From Bacillota bacterium (lineage in GTDB: Bacteria; Bacillota; Clostridia; Oscillospirales; Ruminococcaceae), in NCBI GenBank assembly GCA_023429685.1, contig JAEZDF010000147.1, positions 1 through 18,240 of the forward strand: 18,240 nt of DNA, written 5' to 3'. This document shows positions 7,240 through 14,782 of the stretch, piece after piece. Below the pieces are notes generated by a model. That model worked only from the letters and a program-made list of their open reading frames with translations, was not told where the DNA came from and did no database searches. Positions within the stretch are counted from its first letter, which is position 1, and each line of letters opens with the position of its first letter. The position numbers and the translations under genes are program-made.

Positions 7240-8169
7240 ATGCCTGCACATATTACACACAGCTTGTTTGGCGCTGCCGTGCTTTCTTCGGGCATATGCG
7301 AACCACTTAACGATGGCGATTCGGTTTGCGGCTACGCGCTTGACTGCACCGCGTTTGAATGGGGGCTACAAGGTCCCGATCTTCTGTTTTTCGCAACACT
7401 TGCCGGCAACAAAAAACTCCCACACTGCGGCAATATAATGCACGGTCAGGAGATTGATCGCCTATTTATTGCGTTGCAGCAGTATGCCATCAGCGTGAAA
7501 AACACGAAGGGATACAAGGCGGTCTACTCGTATATCCTTGGTTTTTGCTGCCATTATGTGCTTGATAAAAATTGTCACCCGTTTGTGTACTACTGGCAAA
7601 ACGAAGCGGAACGAAAAAACCAAAGGCTTCACTCTATTCATAATAAGCTGGAGAGTGATATAGACAGCGCAATGTGTGAGCGCAAGCTACAAAAAGACGT
7701 ACAAAAATTTCGCATGACCGAAGCTGTAATGAAGGACAACTCGATCTGTCGTCCCATCAGCAAGCTATATGCGTACTTGTTTACCGAGCTGTATGGTATT
7801 CCTGTGAGTGCCGATGAGGTACTACTGTGTTTTTTGGGAGCAAGGCGTTATTTTCGGTTTATCATCGACCGGGGAGGGCTACGATATCTGGCCAAGGCAA
7901 TTGATTTAGTCACCGGCAAAAAGGGCGCTGTGTACCATATGCTTCGTGTAAAAGCGTACGATATTGCAGTGATGAATGACGACCACCGTCAGTGGGCAAA
8001 CCTATCCCGCCCTGAGATGATACGAACCGAAAGCTTTGAAGAGCTGTTTAACGACTCGATAGTCGAAGCCACAGAACTGATAGGCAGGATGGCTTCTTAT
8101 ATTCTAAGTGAAGCCCCATCGCAGGTAACCTTGGGAGATTGCTTTGACAACGGCGCGATAAAACAGTAA
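7240..8169 (+). CDS. Zinc-dependent phospholipase C-fold protein
   Basis: The 309-residue protein starts MPAHITHSLFG, with no signal peptide or membrane segment, so it is probably cytosolic. The N-terminal 145 residues carry a metal-ligand pattern like bacterial zinc phospholipase C and S1/P1 nuclease: His7, Asp47 (GPDLLFF), His68 (MHG), His105-Asp109-His113 (HYVLDKNCH), and His134-Glu138 (HNKLE). The four-residue spacing of the last pair matches His142/Glu146 of Bacillus cereus PLC. The C-terminal half is helical with no motif I recognise. Clostridial genomes contain many cytosolic relatives of unknown substrate, so lipase activity is not established. ATG 7240 has a good AAAGGGGAG SD. It may be co-transcribed with folT and ends before a strong terminator. 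Confidence 0.75.
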   Translation: MPAHITHSLFGAAVLSSGICEPLNDGDSVCGYALDCTAFEWGLQGPDLLFFATLAGNKKLPHCGNIMHGQEIDRLFIALQQYAISVKNTKGYKAVYSYILGFCCHYVLDKNCHPFVYYWQNEAERKNQRLHSIHNKLESDIDSAMCERKLQKDVQKFRMTEAVMKDNSICRPISKLYAYLFTELYGIPVSADEVLLCFLGARRYFRFIIDRGGLRYLAKAIDLVTGKKGAVYHMLRVKAYDIAVMNDDHRQWANLSRPEMIRTESFEELFNDSIVEATELIGRMASYILSEAPSQVTLGDCFDNGAIKQ

Positions 8170-8192
8170 TAGTGAGCCAATTAGTTCAGCAT

Positions 8193-8229
8193 AAAAACCG
8201 CTTGAAGCATTACGCTTTGAGCGGTTTTT
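8193..8229 (+). terminator. Intrinsic terminator after the PLC-fold gene
   Basis: AAAAACCGCT (8193-8202) pairs with AGCGGTTTTT (8220-8229), and the stem continues through two G-U pairs and AAGC/GCTT to a 5-base loop. The T5 is part of the 3' arm, and the matching A-tract means it could also work on the other strand. Confidence 0.88.
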
Positions 8230-8281
8230 GACATGTCGGTTCAACTAATAAAATTAATACATCCGTAATAAATAAAAATCT

Positions 8282-8324
8282 GTTTTTTAACCCAAAATAG
8301 TATTAGTAAGCAGGGTTAAAAAAC
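8282..8324. repeat. Perfect 12-bp inverted repeat, 19-base spacer
   Basis: GTTTTTTAACCC (8282-8293) and GGGTTAAAAAAC (8313-8324) are exact reverse complements. The element sits in the AT-rich gap of about 190 bases between the terminator and the adaptor gene. The rest of 8230-8354 holds no promoter I can defend and no credible ORF. It could be a regulator-binding site, an RNA hairpin, or a second weak terminator, though the U-run lies in the 5' arm and no poly-U follows the 3' arm. Confidence 0.7.
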
Positions 8325-8354
8325 GCCCAGCTAAACTTACTTATCATACATAAC

Positions 8355-8376
8355 GCACTAAATTATTCTTTAGTGC
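8355..8376. promoter_or_regulatory. Perfect 8-bp palindrome, possible operator of the adaptor/permease operon
   Basis: GCACTAAA (8355-8362) and TTTAGTGC (8369-8376) are exact inverted repeats with a 6-base spacer, together 22 bp, a size common for dimeric repressor sites. A possible -10 TATACT lies at 8380-8385, which would put the palindrome across the -35 region. No consensus -35 is visible, so the promoter may be activator-dependent or elsewhere. The operator role is inferred from position and symmetry only. Confidence 0.45.
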
Positions 8377-8420
8377 AATTATACTACAATGTCGTTGTTT
8401 CGACAGAATGGATGACGGGT

Positions 8421-9455
8421 ATGAAGTTAAGGGTGACAGTTATTTTACTTGCAATTATTTTACTGATATCAACGATATTTGTTCCAGACATATTGCTTGC
8501 TACGATACCGGAGGTTGGTGTTACACAGTTAACCAAAACCGTCTATAATCAATACTTAAATTGCTCGGGATCGATTGAGCAGGAACAAAAGAGCGATGTA
8601 ACACTCGATGTTCCTGTGGTTTTGTCGCACATCGAGGTTGAGATCGGGGATTATGTAGAAAAAGGGCAGCGATTAGCGGTCGTAAATAAAGAGGCGACTC
8701 TCTCTGCCTATTCCAATCTGGATTCTGCTGCGGCGGTTTCGGCTATTATGGGGGGGAGCCTTTCAGGTATTCCGGATGAACTACTAAGCAGTTTTGTTAA
8801 CTCGGGCGGCACATCCATTTTAGAGTTGTATGAAAAAAACAAAAAAGCAATACAGACGATTCCCGACACCATAAAAGCGCCGGAAAGCGGTGTTGTTACC
8901 GTACTAAACGCATACGAAAATCAACTGACGAAAGCCATGATGCCCATAGTATCAATTGCCCAAACCGAACATCTGATTGCACGGGTATCGGTATCTGAAA
9001 CCAATATTTCAAAGATATCGCTTGATCAAAGAGTGGTGTTGTCGGTCATAGCCAACGAGAGCATGGTCTACAATGGTGTCGTAACAAAGATATACCCTAC
9101 GGCAAATCGTTCGCTGCTTTCTGCCGGTAGCGATGCAACGGTAGATGTCGTGATAAAGATTCTAAACCCCGATGAATCATTAAAACCCGGATTTACCGCC
9201 AAGGCAAAGATTGTGGTAGAAGAAAGCCGCGAGGCATTTGTGCTTCCCTATGAAGTTGTTTGTCAGGATGACGACCAAAACGAGTATGTATACGTATATT
9301 CCGGCGGCAGAGCCTGTAAGCGCGTCATACGAACCGGCAACGAGCTTCTTTACGGGGTAGAGGTTATAGGCGGATTACTTGAAAAAGAGGTTATCGTAAC
9401 AAACCCCGACCGAATAGAAGGGGACGACCGTTTGGTAAGGCTTTCTGCCGTATAA
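8421..9455 (+). CDS. HlyD/MacA-type membrane-fusion (efflux adaptor) protein
   Basis: From ATG 8421 the protein has 344 residues, starting MKLRVTVILLAIILLISTIF, an N-terminal membrane anchor, so the body lies outside the membrane. The biotinyl-lipoyl-like half-motifs are VVLSHIEVEIGDYVEKGQRLAVVNKE and IKAPESGVVTVLNAYENQL, followed by MPIVSIA and beta-barrel sequence. The segment between the lipoyl halves is short (about 95-155) and lacks the long coiled-coil hairpin of Gram-negative MacA. It precedes a MacB-type permease by 23 bases, the usual adaptor-permease pairing. The frame is open back to GTG 8373, but that codon lies inside a palindrome; ATG 8412 and ATG 8421 are the real options, neither with a strong SD. 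The substrate is unknown. Confidence 0.82.
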   Translation: MKLRVTVILLAIILLISTIFVPDILLATIPEVGVTQLTKTVYNQYLNCSGSIEQEQKSDVTLDVPVVLSHIEVEIGDYVEKGQRLAVVNKEATLSAYSNLDSAAAVSAIMGGSLSGIPDELLSSFVNSGGTSILELYEKNKKAIQTIPDTIKAPESGVVTVLNAYENQLTKAMMPIVSIAQTEHLIARVSVSETNISKISLDQRVVLSVIANESMVYNGVVTKIYPTANRSLLSAGSDATVDVVIKILNPDESLKPGFTAKAKIVVEESREAFVLPYEVVCQDDDQNEYVYVYSGGRACKRVIRTGNELLYGVEVIGGLLEKEVIVTNPDRIEGDDRLVRLSAV

Positions 9456-9478
9456 TATTGGAGGGATAAGGATAGCAG

Positions 9479-10666
9479 ATGAGTGATTACCTGAAATACG
9501 CGCTCAAAAACCTGTTTTGCAATCGATTTCGAACCATATTAACCATCATCGGCATTGCCATTGGGGTATGCTCGGTAATCATCATCGGCGCAATCTCCGA
9601 TATGGGGAAATCGGCAATCAACTCCGAGCTGGACTCCATCGGCATCAGTGGGCTGACGATCGAAACGGATAAGCGAATCAGCAGCGAAAAACTAAACTTT
9701 GAAGATCTTGCTGTGGTTAAGGCCTCAGCAAATGTAAAAGAGGCAATCCCCGTCATGCTAGAATACACCAACGCTTACACAAAAAATCTGGTGCTAAACA
9801 GCGCGGTGTGGGGGATTGACGCGGGAGCACGCCAAATATTCGCACTTGAAATCCTTCATGGGCGCTTAATCGGAAAAGCGGATGTGGGCAGCGGCGAGAA
9901 CGTCTGCCTTGTAGATAAGAACTTTGCAAACCAAACCTATCGCAGAACCAATATCGTAGGCAAAACCATTCGTCTGCGTCTGGGCGGCATCGATCAGGAA
10001 TTTACCATTGTTGGGGTTGTAAACTCGGGCGGCAATATGCTACAATCTATGCTGAGCAGTTATATCCCGACCTTCGTATATATTCCGTATACCGCCATGC
10101 AAAATGCTGCGGGTAGGGCATACCTTGACCAGATAGCCATACAGGCAAAGGATGGCACTAGCCTTGAGGCGGTAGGCGGAGAAGTGGTACGCCGTTTAGA
10201 ACAAACCAACGGCGACGGCAAGATCTATAAAACCCAAAACATCGCACAGCAAAAGGATAAGCTTAATAACCTGCTAAACATTATCTCTTATGTGTTGTCG
10301 GCGATTGCCGCCATATCACTGATTGTGGCGGGGCTTTCCATTATGACGGTCATGCTGGTATCGGTTAACGAGAGAACGCGCGAGATTGGGATAAAAAAAG
10401 CCATCGGGGCACGCAATGTGGTTATCCTCAGTGAGTTCTTGCTTGAAGCATTCTCCATCTCGTTGCTTGGCAGTCTGATTGGCTGCTGCATTGGGCTGCT
10501 TTTATCCTTTATCGCATTTATGATTATTGGAATTGCGCCGATTGTCAACGTTCAACTGCTATTCTTGTGCGTTGTGTTTTCTGTTGTTAGCGGAACAATA
10601 TTTGGCGTATATCCCGCATCAAAAGCGTCAAAGCTGCATCCAGTTGATGCACTTAGAAACGAGTAA
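9479..10666 (+). CDS. MacB/FtsX-family ABC transporter permease
   Basis: The 395-residue protein has the type VII ABC permease layout. TM1 is at about residues 18-42 (FRTILTIIGIAIGVCSVIII). A MacB-type extracytoplasmic domain of about 220 residues follows, then three C-terminal TM segments at about 267-294, 320-350 and 359-380. The cytoplasmic loop NERTREIGIKKAIGA (about 297-311) is the coupling motif that docks on the ATPase, and the tail ends PASKASKLHPVDALRNE, typical of the family. Such permeases act as mechanotransmitters with an adaptor and a LolD/MacB-type ATPase, but no such ATPase gene is in the window. The SD is GGAGGG (9460-9465) or AAGGA (9468-9472). Export of a peptide, antibiotic or lipid is possible; the substrate cannot be inferred. 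Confidence 0.88.
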   Translation: MSDYLKYALKNLFCNRFRTILTIIGIAIGVCSVIIIGAISDMGKSAINSELDSIGISGLTIETDKRISSEKLNFEDLAVVKASANVKEAIPVMLEYTNAYTKNLVLNSAVWGIDAGARQIFALEILHGRLIGKADVGSGENVCLVDKNFANQTYRRTNIVGKTIRLRLGGIDQEFTIVGVVNSGGNMLQSMLSSYIPTFVYIPYTAMQNAAGRAYLDQIAIQAKDGTSLEAVGGEVVRRLEQTNGDGKIYKTQNIAQQKDKLNNLLNIISYVLSAIAAISLIVAGLSIMTVMLVSVNERTREIGIKKAIGARNVVILSEFLLEAFSISLLGSLIGCCIGLLLSFIAFMIIGIAPIVNVQLLFLCVVFSVVSGTIFGVYPASKASKLHPVDALRNE

Positions 10667-10672
10667 GCCAAA

Positions 10673-11416
10673 ATGAATTATCTGCATTCACCCAATCTTC
10701 CCGTATCACGGGTTAAAACCGTTGCCATTGGTGAGCGAAACAAGCGGTACATTGCTGCACTAAAACACCTTGGCATTGACTGTGTTACGCTTTCCGCCTG
10801 CGAGACGCTCTCTGCGTCCGTGCAAGACCACGCCGATATGTTGCTATTCCACCTGGGTGGCAATCGACTCCTGTTACACAGCCTTGGAGCGAGGGAAGCA
10901 TTAGAACTAGCGGGGTTTGGCTTTGCGATTACTACGATTAGCAAGCCCTTGAGGGCTACATATCCACTGGATTGCGCACTGAACGCGCTGCGCATCGGAG
11001 ACAGACTTGTCTCCGGCAAACAGACGGCACCTGAGATTACCCGGTACTGTAACGCCAACGGGATACATGTACTCTATTGTTCGCAGGGGTACGCGCGTTG
11101 CTCGGTGTGCGTGGTCAATCAAAACGCCATCATAACAGCAGACCCTTCCATCGCATCGGTTTGTGTGAAGCAGGGGATGGACGTTTTGAAAATTAGCCCA
11201 GGACATATCCGATTAGAAGGATATCCTTACGGCTTTATCGGCGGGTGCTGTGGATTAATAGACCAGAATACACTAGCGTTTACCGGCGCACTAGAGAAAC
11301 ATCCAGACGGGGATAAGATAGCCACTTTTCTCGCAAAACACCATGTAAAGTACATAAACTTAACAGAGGATGTACTTACCGATATCGGTGGTTTTATTCC
11401 ACTTTTATGTGAGTAA
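10673..11416 (+). CDS. Uncharacterised protein resembling the GME (guanidino-group-modifying enzyme) fold, DUF6873-like
   Basis: The 247-residue protein has no signal peptide or clear TM. From memory it resembles the Firmicutes family named DUF6873, described as having the GME fold shared by arginine deiminases, amidinotransferases and dimethylargininases; I could not check this. Visible candidate-site residues are H53/D55, H60 in FHLGGN, D100 in YPLDCALN, C143 in GYARCSVCVV, and the block GFIGGCCGLI with Cys192/Cys193, followed by LAFTGALEKH and a terminal TDIGGFIPLL. A catalytic triad is not certain. It starts 6 bases after the permease stop, suggesting translational coupling. It could be an enzyme acting on a guanidino compound or a non-catalytic relative. 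A gap of 50 bases precedes the ABC-F gene. Confidence 0.6.
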   Translation: MNYLHSPNLPVSRVKTVAIGERNKRYIAALKHLGIDCVTLSACETLSASVQDHADMLLFHLGGNRLLLHSLGAREALELAGFGFAITTISKPLRATYPLDCALNALRIGDRLVSGKQTAPEITRYCNANGIHVLYCSQGYARCSVCVVNQNAIITADPSIASVCVKQGMDVLKISPGHIRLEGYPYGFIGGCCGLIDQNTLAFTGALEKHPDGDKIATFLAKHHVKYINLTEDVLTDIGGFIPLLCE

Positions 11417-11466
11417 ACACTTCATCTTTATTATTACGCGATACAACATAGAGGAGCAAACGACAG

Positions 11467-13383
11467 ATGCTGTTACATATTCAATCCTTGTACAAGGGCT
11501 TTCTTGATAAAAAGGTACTTTCCGATATCAACGTGACGGTCGAAAACACAGACCGCATTGGACTGATCGGCGCAAACGGCGCGGGGAAATCCACGCTGCT
11601 TAACATTATCACAGGCAAGCTCGATCCAGATAGCGGCACGGTGGTGCGGTCAGGTGGACTTTCTATCGGTTTTTTGGAACAGAATAGTGGTCTTGACCGT
11701 GAAAGTACGTTGTACGATGAGATGCTGAGCGTCTTTGGGTCGCTTTTAAGCCTGCAAAACGAGATGCGCGCGCTGGAAAAAGAGATGGAACGCTGTGACA
11801 ACGATTCGGAGCGTCTACATGCCCTTTCCGCTGAATACGCGAAAAAGCAGACGGTGTTCGAGCACGGTGAGGGGTACCTGATCGATGTGAAGATTAAGAC
11901 CATCTTAAACGGTATGGGCTTTGGTCAAACCGCACCCGATACCGCAATCGCCTCGCTAAGCGGCGGAGAAAAGACCCGTCTTGCGATGGCGCGACTTCTG
12001 CTGGAAGAACCACAACTTCTGATTCTCGATGAGCCGACCAACCATCTGGACTTTAAAACCCTGATGTGGCTGGAGCAGTATCTGTCCGACTACAGCGGCG
12101 CGATTATTGTGGTATCGCATGACCGCTACTTTCTGGATAAGGTGGTCTCGCAGGTTTGGGAGCTGGAACGGAACACGTTGACTGCTTACCCTGGCAACTA
12201 CTCAAAATACCTGCTGCTGAAGCAGGAACGATTTGAACGGCTGCAAAAGGAATACGAGCAGCAGCAAAAGCAGATCGCATCTTTGCAAGACTACATCGAC
12301 CGAAACATAACGCGTGCCTCCACCTCGAACAGTGCAAAAGGACGACTTAAGACGCTGGAAAAGATTGAGGTCATGGAGAAACCCACGGTCTATGAGAAAC
12401 ACATGTCCCTGCGCTTTGAGGCGGAGCGACCGCCCTACAAAGACCTGCTGGAACTAGATAACCTTTCGCTTTGTGTGGGCGAGGGGGAAACAAAAAAGCA
12501 GCTGTTCCATGACGTGTTTCTCAGCGTCAAGCGAGGTGAGCGCGTCGCTCTAATTGGCGCAAACGGGGTAGGGAAATCCTCCCTGCTTAAGGCTGTTCAG
12601 GAACTACTTCCGATTAGTGGCGGCAGTTATCGTTGGGGGCAAAACGCGGTAATTGGCTACTATGAGCAGGAAAACGCAAACTTAAACCCCGACAAAACGG
12701 CACTTGACGAGCTGTGGGACCGTTTTTCTACCCGCACCGAGTACGAGATGCGCACGGCACTTGGTAGGGTGCTGCTCACAGGGGAGCATGTATATAAACA
12801 GGTGCGTGTACTCAGCGGCGGGGAGCGAGCAAAGCTGTCGTTTGCGATCCTTACACAGACCAAAACCAATGTTTTGATTTTGGATGAGCCTACGAATCAT
12901 CTTGACCTTAACGCGAAGGAAGATTTGGAAAAGGCCTTGCTCTCTTATGAGGGTACGCTGCTGTTTGTGTCGCACGACCGCTATCTGCTTAACCGTGTGC
13001 CGACGAAGATTGTAGAACTATTTGCGGATGGCGTTAAGGTCTATAACGGAAACTTCGATTTCTATATGGACGAGATTACCCGGGAAAAGGAGCAGGTCGC
13101 CGCACAGCAGACTGCGATGGCTAAGCAAATCCCTGCAAAGCACGACGGGTATTATAAAAGCCGTGAGCAAAAAAGTACCGAGGCAAAGCGCAAAGCGCGT
13201 GTTCGGGAGCTGGAAGGCTTCATCGCAACCTGTGAAAAGGAAATAAGCGAGCTGGAGCTTGAACTCACAAGCGAGGAGGTATACAGCGACTACAAGCGCT
13301 CCCAGGAAATCTGCGCACAGCTAGAACAACGGCGCGCCACGCTTTCAGCCCATATGGATGAATGGGCTGAACTCGCCGATTAA
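11467..13383 (+). CDS. ABC-F family ATP-binding protein (ribosome-associated type)
   Basis: The 638-residue protein has two ABC domains and no membrane segments. Domain 1 has Walker A GANGAGKST (about 35-43), signature LSGGEKTRLAMARLLL (from about 164) and LDEPTNHLD (about 187-195). Domain 2 has Walker A GANGVGKSS (about 364), signature LSGGERAKLSF (about 449) and LDEPTNHLDLN (about 475). The linker (about 240-310) is charged and helical, as in the P-site-tRNA-interacting motif of ABC-F factors. A C-terminal coiled coil (about 555-638) is of the Uup/YdiF type. Such proteins act on the ribosome to relieve stalling or confer drug resistance. It is not the missing transporter ATPase, because ABC-F proteins do not pair with permeases. 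The SD is GAGGAG at 11451-11456. Subfamily and any resistance role are unresolved. Confidence 0.93.
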   Translation: MLLHIQSLYKGFLDKKVLSDINVTVENTDRIGLIGANGAGKSTLLNIITGKLDPDSGTVVRSGGLSIGFLEQNSGLDRESTLYDEMLSVFGSLLSLQNEMRALEKEMERCDNDSERLHALSAEYAKKQTVFEHGEGYLIDVKIKTILNGMGFGQTAPDTAIASLSGGEKTRLAMARLLLEEPQLLILDEPTNHLDFKTLMWLEQYLSDYSGAIIVVSHDRYFLDKVVSQVWELERNTLTAYPGNYSKYLLLKQERFERLQKEYEQQQKQIASLQDYIDRNITRASTSNSAKGRLKTLEKIEVMEKPTVYEKHMSLRFEAERPPYKDLLELDNLSLCVGEGETKKQLFHDVFLSVKRGERVALIGANGVGKSSLLKAVQELLPISGGSYRWGQNAVIGYYEQENANLNPDKTALDELWDRFSTRTEYEMRTALGRVLLTGEHVYKQVRVLSGGERAKLSFAILTQTKTNVLILDEPTNHLDLNAKEDLEKALLSYEGTLLFVSHDRYLLNRVPTKIVELFADGVKVYNGNFDFYMDEITREKEQVAAQQTAMAKQIPAKHDGYYKSREQKSTEAKRKARVRELEGFIATCEKEISELELELTSEEVYSDYKRSQEICAQLEQRRATLSAHMDEWAELAD

Positions 13384-13398
13384 CTTGAAATTACAAAA

Positions 13399-13433
13399 TA
13401 ACGGATATGTACCTTGTGCGTACATATCCGTTA
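13399..13433. terminator. Terminator-like hairpin between convergent abc-F and lysine operons
   Basis: A perfect 14-bp inverted repeat pairs TAACGGATATGTAC (13399-13412) with its reverse complement (13420-13433) around a 7-base loop. On the minus strand the stem is followed by TTTTGTAATTT; on the plus strand the tail (CTTATTAG) is weak. The position between converging genes supports a bidirectional terminator. Bases 13434-13501 show nothing else. Confidence 0.7.
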
Positions 13434-13501
13434 CTTATTAGGGTTATGGTAGTTTACAATCGTCACCCATCCGATTAAAATGGTGAACTTAATAGAAGAA
13501 A

Positions 13502-13966
13502 TCAGAGCGCAAATTCTGCTTTTAACGCGGCAAGCGCATCCTCTTTATGTGCATTACTCACCAATACCGAGATATCTACGGCGCTTGTGGTAATAATGGT
13601 AATATCAACGTTTGACGCTGCTATGGCGCGCATTGCACGAGCCGCTACTCCGGGCGTCGTCTCCATCTCGGTGCCGAACAGCTGTATCTGACAGTTACCG
13701 CTGCTGACAAGCGGCTTAATGGTTGGCATCGACTCGGAAATCTTGGCTGTAAGGTGCAGCGCCTTTACAAGCTCCGTGCCAAGGATAGAGAAGGAGAGAG
13801 AGGTATACTCGCCCTGGGGTGCTGCATGAGAGATCATGTCGATGTTGATGCCCGCATCGGCAAACTGCGTTAGAATTTGAGCCAATAGCGCGGCACTAGC
13901 CGGAGCTCTGTTTATGGTGATAAGCGCAACATCGTCGGTTACGGTCAAGGTGGATACTCCGTTCAT
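13502..13966 (-). CDS. Stand-alone double-ACT protein, aspartokinase regulatory-domain-like
   Basis: The 154-residue protein is made almost wholly of two ACT-type units. The first is about 13-50 (ALITINRAPASAALLAQIL, then AGINIDMISHAAP). The second is about 93-150 (QIQLFGTEMETTPGVAARAM, then SNVDITIITTSAVDISVLV and DALAALKAEF). This matches the regulatory C-terminal half of aspartate kinases, which binds lysine or threonine, but no kinase catalytic domain is present. The start is ATG at 13966 with an AAAGGAAGG SD. It is the last gene of the lysine riboswitch operon, 44 bases after dapB. It could be an independent lysine sensor that modulates an aspartokinase encoded elsewhere, comparable to the separate beta subunit of some aspartokinases. 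That role is inferred. Confidence 0.8.
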   Translation of the reverse strand: MNGVSTLTVTDDVALITINRAPASAALLAQILTQFADAGINIDMISHAAPQGEYTSLSFSILGTELVKALHLTAKISESMPTIKPLVSSGNCQIQLFGTEMETTPGVAARAMRAIAASNVDITIITTSAVDISVLVSNAHKEDALAALKAEFAL

Positions 13967-14010
13967 AATGGAGACCTTCCTTTCTCATCAATAGGTGGTA
14001 AGCAGTATAG

Positions 14011-14766
14011 CTAGGCAAGCAGATCGGTCATATCATACAACCCCGGATTTTTACCAACCAAATAGAGGGAGGCATTGAGCGCACCCGTTGCAAAAACATC
14101 GCGGGAACGCGCGCTGTGGCTGATGGTTACAATCTCATCGGGTCCCGCAAACAGCACCTCGTGTTCACCGACTATCGTTCCGCCACGAACGGCGTGGATG
14201 CCAATCTCGTTTTTGGGGCGTTTTTCCCGCCGCACATGGCGATCATATTCGTAGCGATAGCAGTTATCACGCGCATCGTTTATGCCGTTTGCAATCATTA
14301 AAGCGGTGCCGCTGGGTGCATCAAGCTTGCGGTTATGGTGCTTTTCAATAATCTCAATGTCAAACTCATTGCCCAGAATCTGCGCCGCCTTTTTGGCTAG
14401 CGCAATCATTAGGTTAATACCGAGCGACATGTTGCCCGAATGAAAAACGGCTATTTCTTGAGAAGCCTCACGCATAGCGCTAAGCTGTTGTTCACTCAGC
14501 CCTGTCGTACAAACCACGACGGGCAGCCCTTTTTGCTTCGCCGTTTCAAGCAGGGGAAGCAGCGCCGTCGGATGAGAAAAATCAATAATAACATCCGCCT
14601 CGGTGGTAAGCGACTCGGGTGAGGGGAATACATCAAAATCGGCATACTTCACTGGGTTAATATCGATGCCCGCTACAATCTCGCAGTCGCTGCGCTGTGC
14701 GGCACACTGCGCAATCATGCGTCCCATGGCACCACAGCAGCCGGAGAGAACTATTTTTGTTTTCAC
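14011..14766 (-). CDS. dapB: 4-hydroxy-tetrahydrodipicolinate reductase
   Basis: DapB reduces the DapA product to tetrahydrodipicolinate with NAD(P)H, on the route to diaminopimelate and lysine. The protein has 251 residues. The N-terminal Rossmann motif is GCCGAMGR (G9, G12, G15), with VVCTTGL at about 84-90. The catalytic and substrate loop is EKHHNRKLDAPSGTA (about 141-155), with the paired histidines, Lys147 and PSGT expected for the family. The open frame extends to 14856, but that would overlap dapA and add 30 foreign residues. GTG at 14766 has a GGGAGG SD 7-8 bases upstream and starts the protein at MKTKIVLSG, so it is clearly preferred. It lies 16 bases after dapA. Confidence 0.95.
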   Translation of the reverse strand: MKTKIVLSGCCGAMGRMIAQCAAQRSDCEIVAGIDINPVKYADFDVFPSPESLTTEADVIIDFSHPTALLPLLETAKQKGLPVVVCTTGLSEQQLSAMREASQEIAVFHSGNMSLGINLMIALAKKAAQILGNEFDIEIIEKHHNRKLDAPSGTALMIANGINDARDNCYRYEYDRHVRREKRPKNEIGIHAVRGGTIVGEHEVLFAGPDEIVTISHSARSRDVFATGALNASLYLVGKNPGLYDMTDLLA

Positions 14767-14782
14767 TTCCGTTCCTCCCACA

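Noticed and set aside
8373..8420. GTG start at 8373 for the adaptor, adding 16 residues
   Set aside because: The GTG lies inside the 8355-8376 palindrome, has no SD, and puts polar residues before the membrane anchor. ATG 8412 or 8421 fits better.
11467..13383. ABC-F protein as the missing ATPase for the upstream permease
   Set aside because: Its tandem ABC domains, interdomain linker and C-terminal coiled coil are those of ribosome-acting ABC-F factors, which do not partner with permeases.
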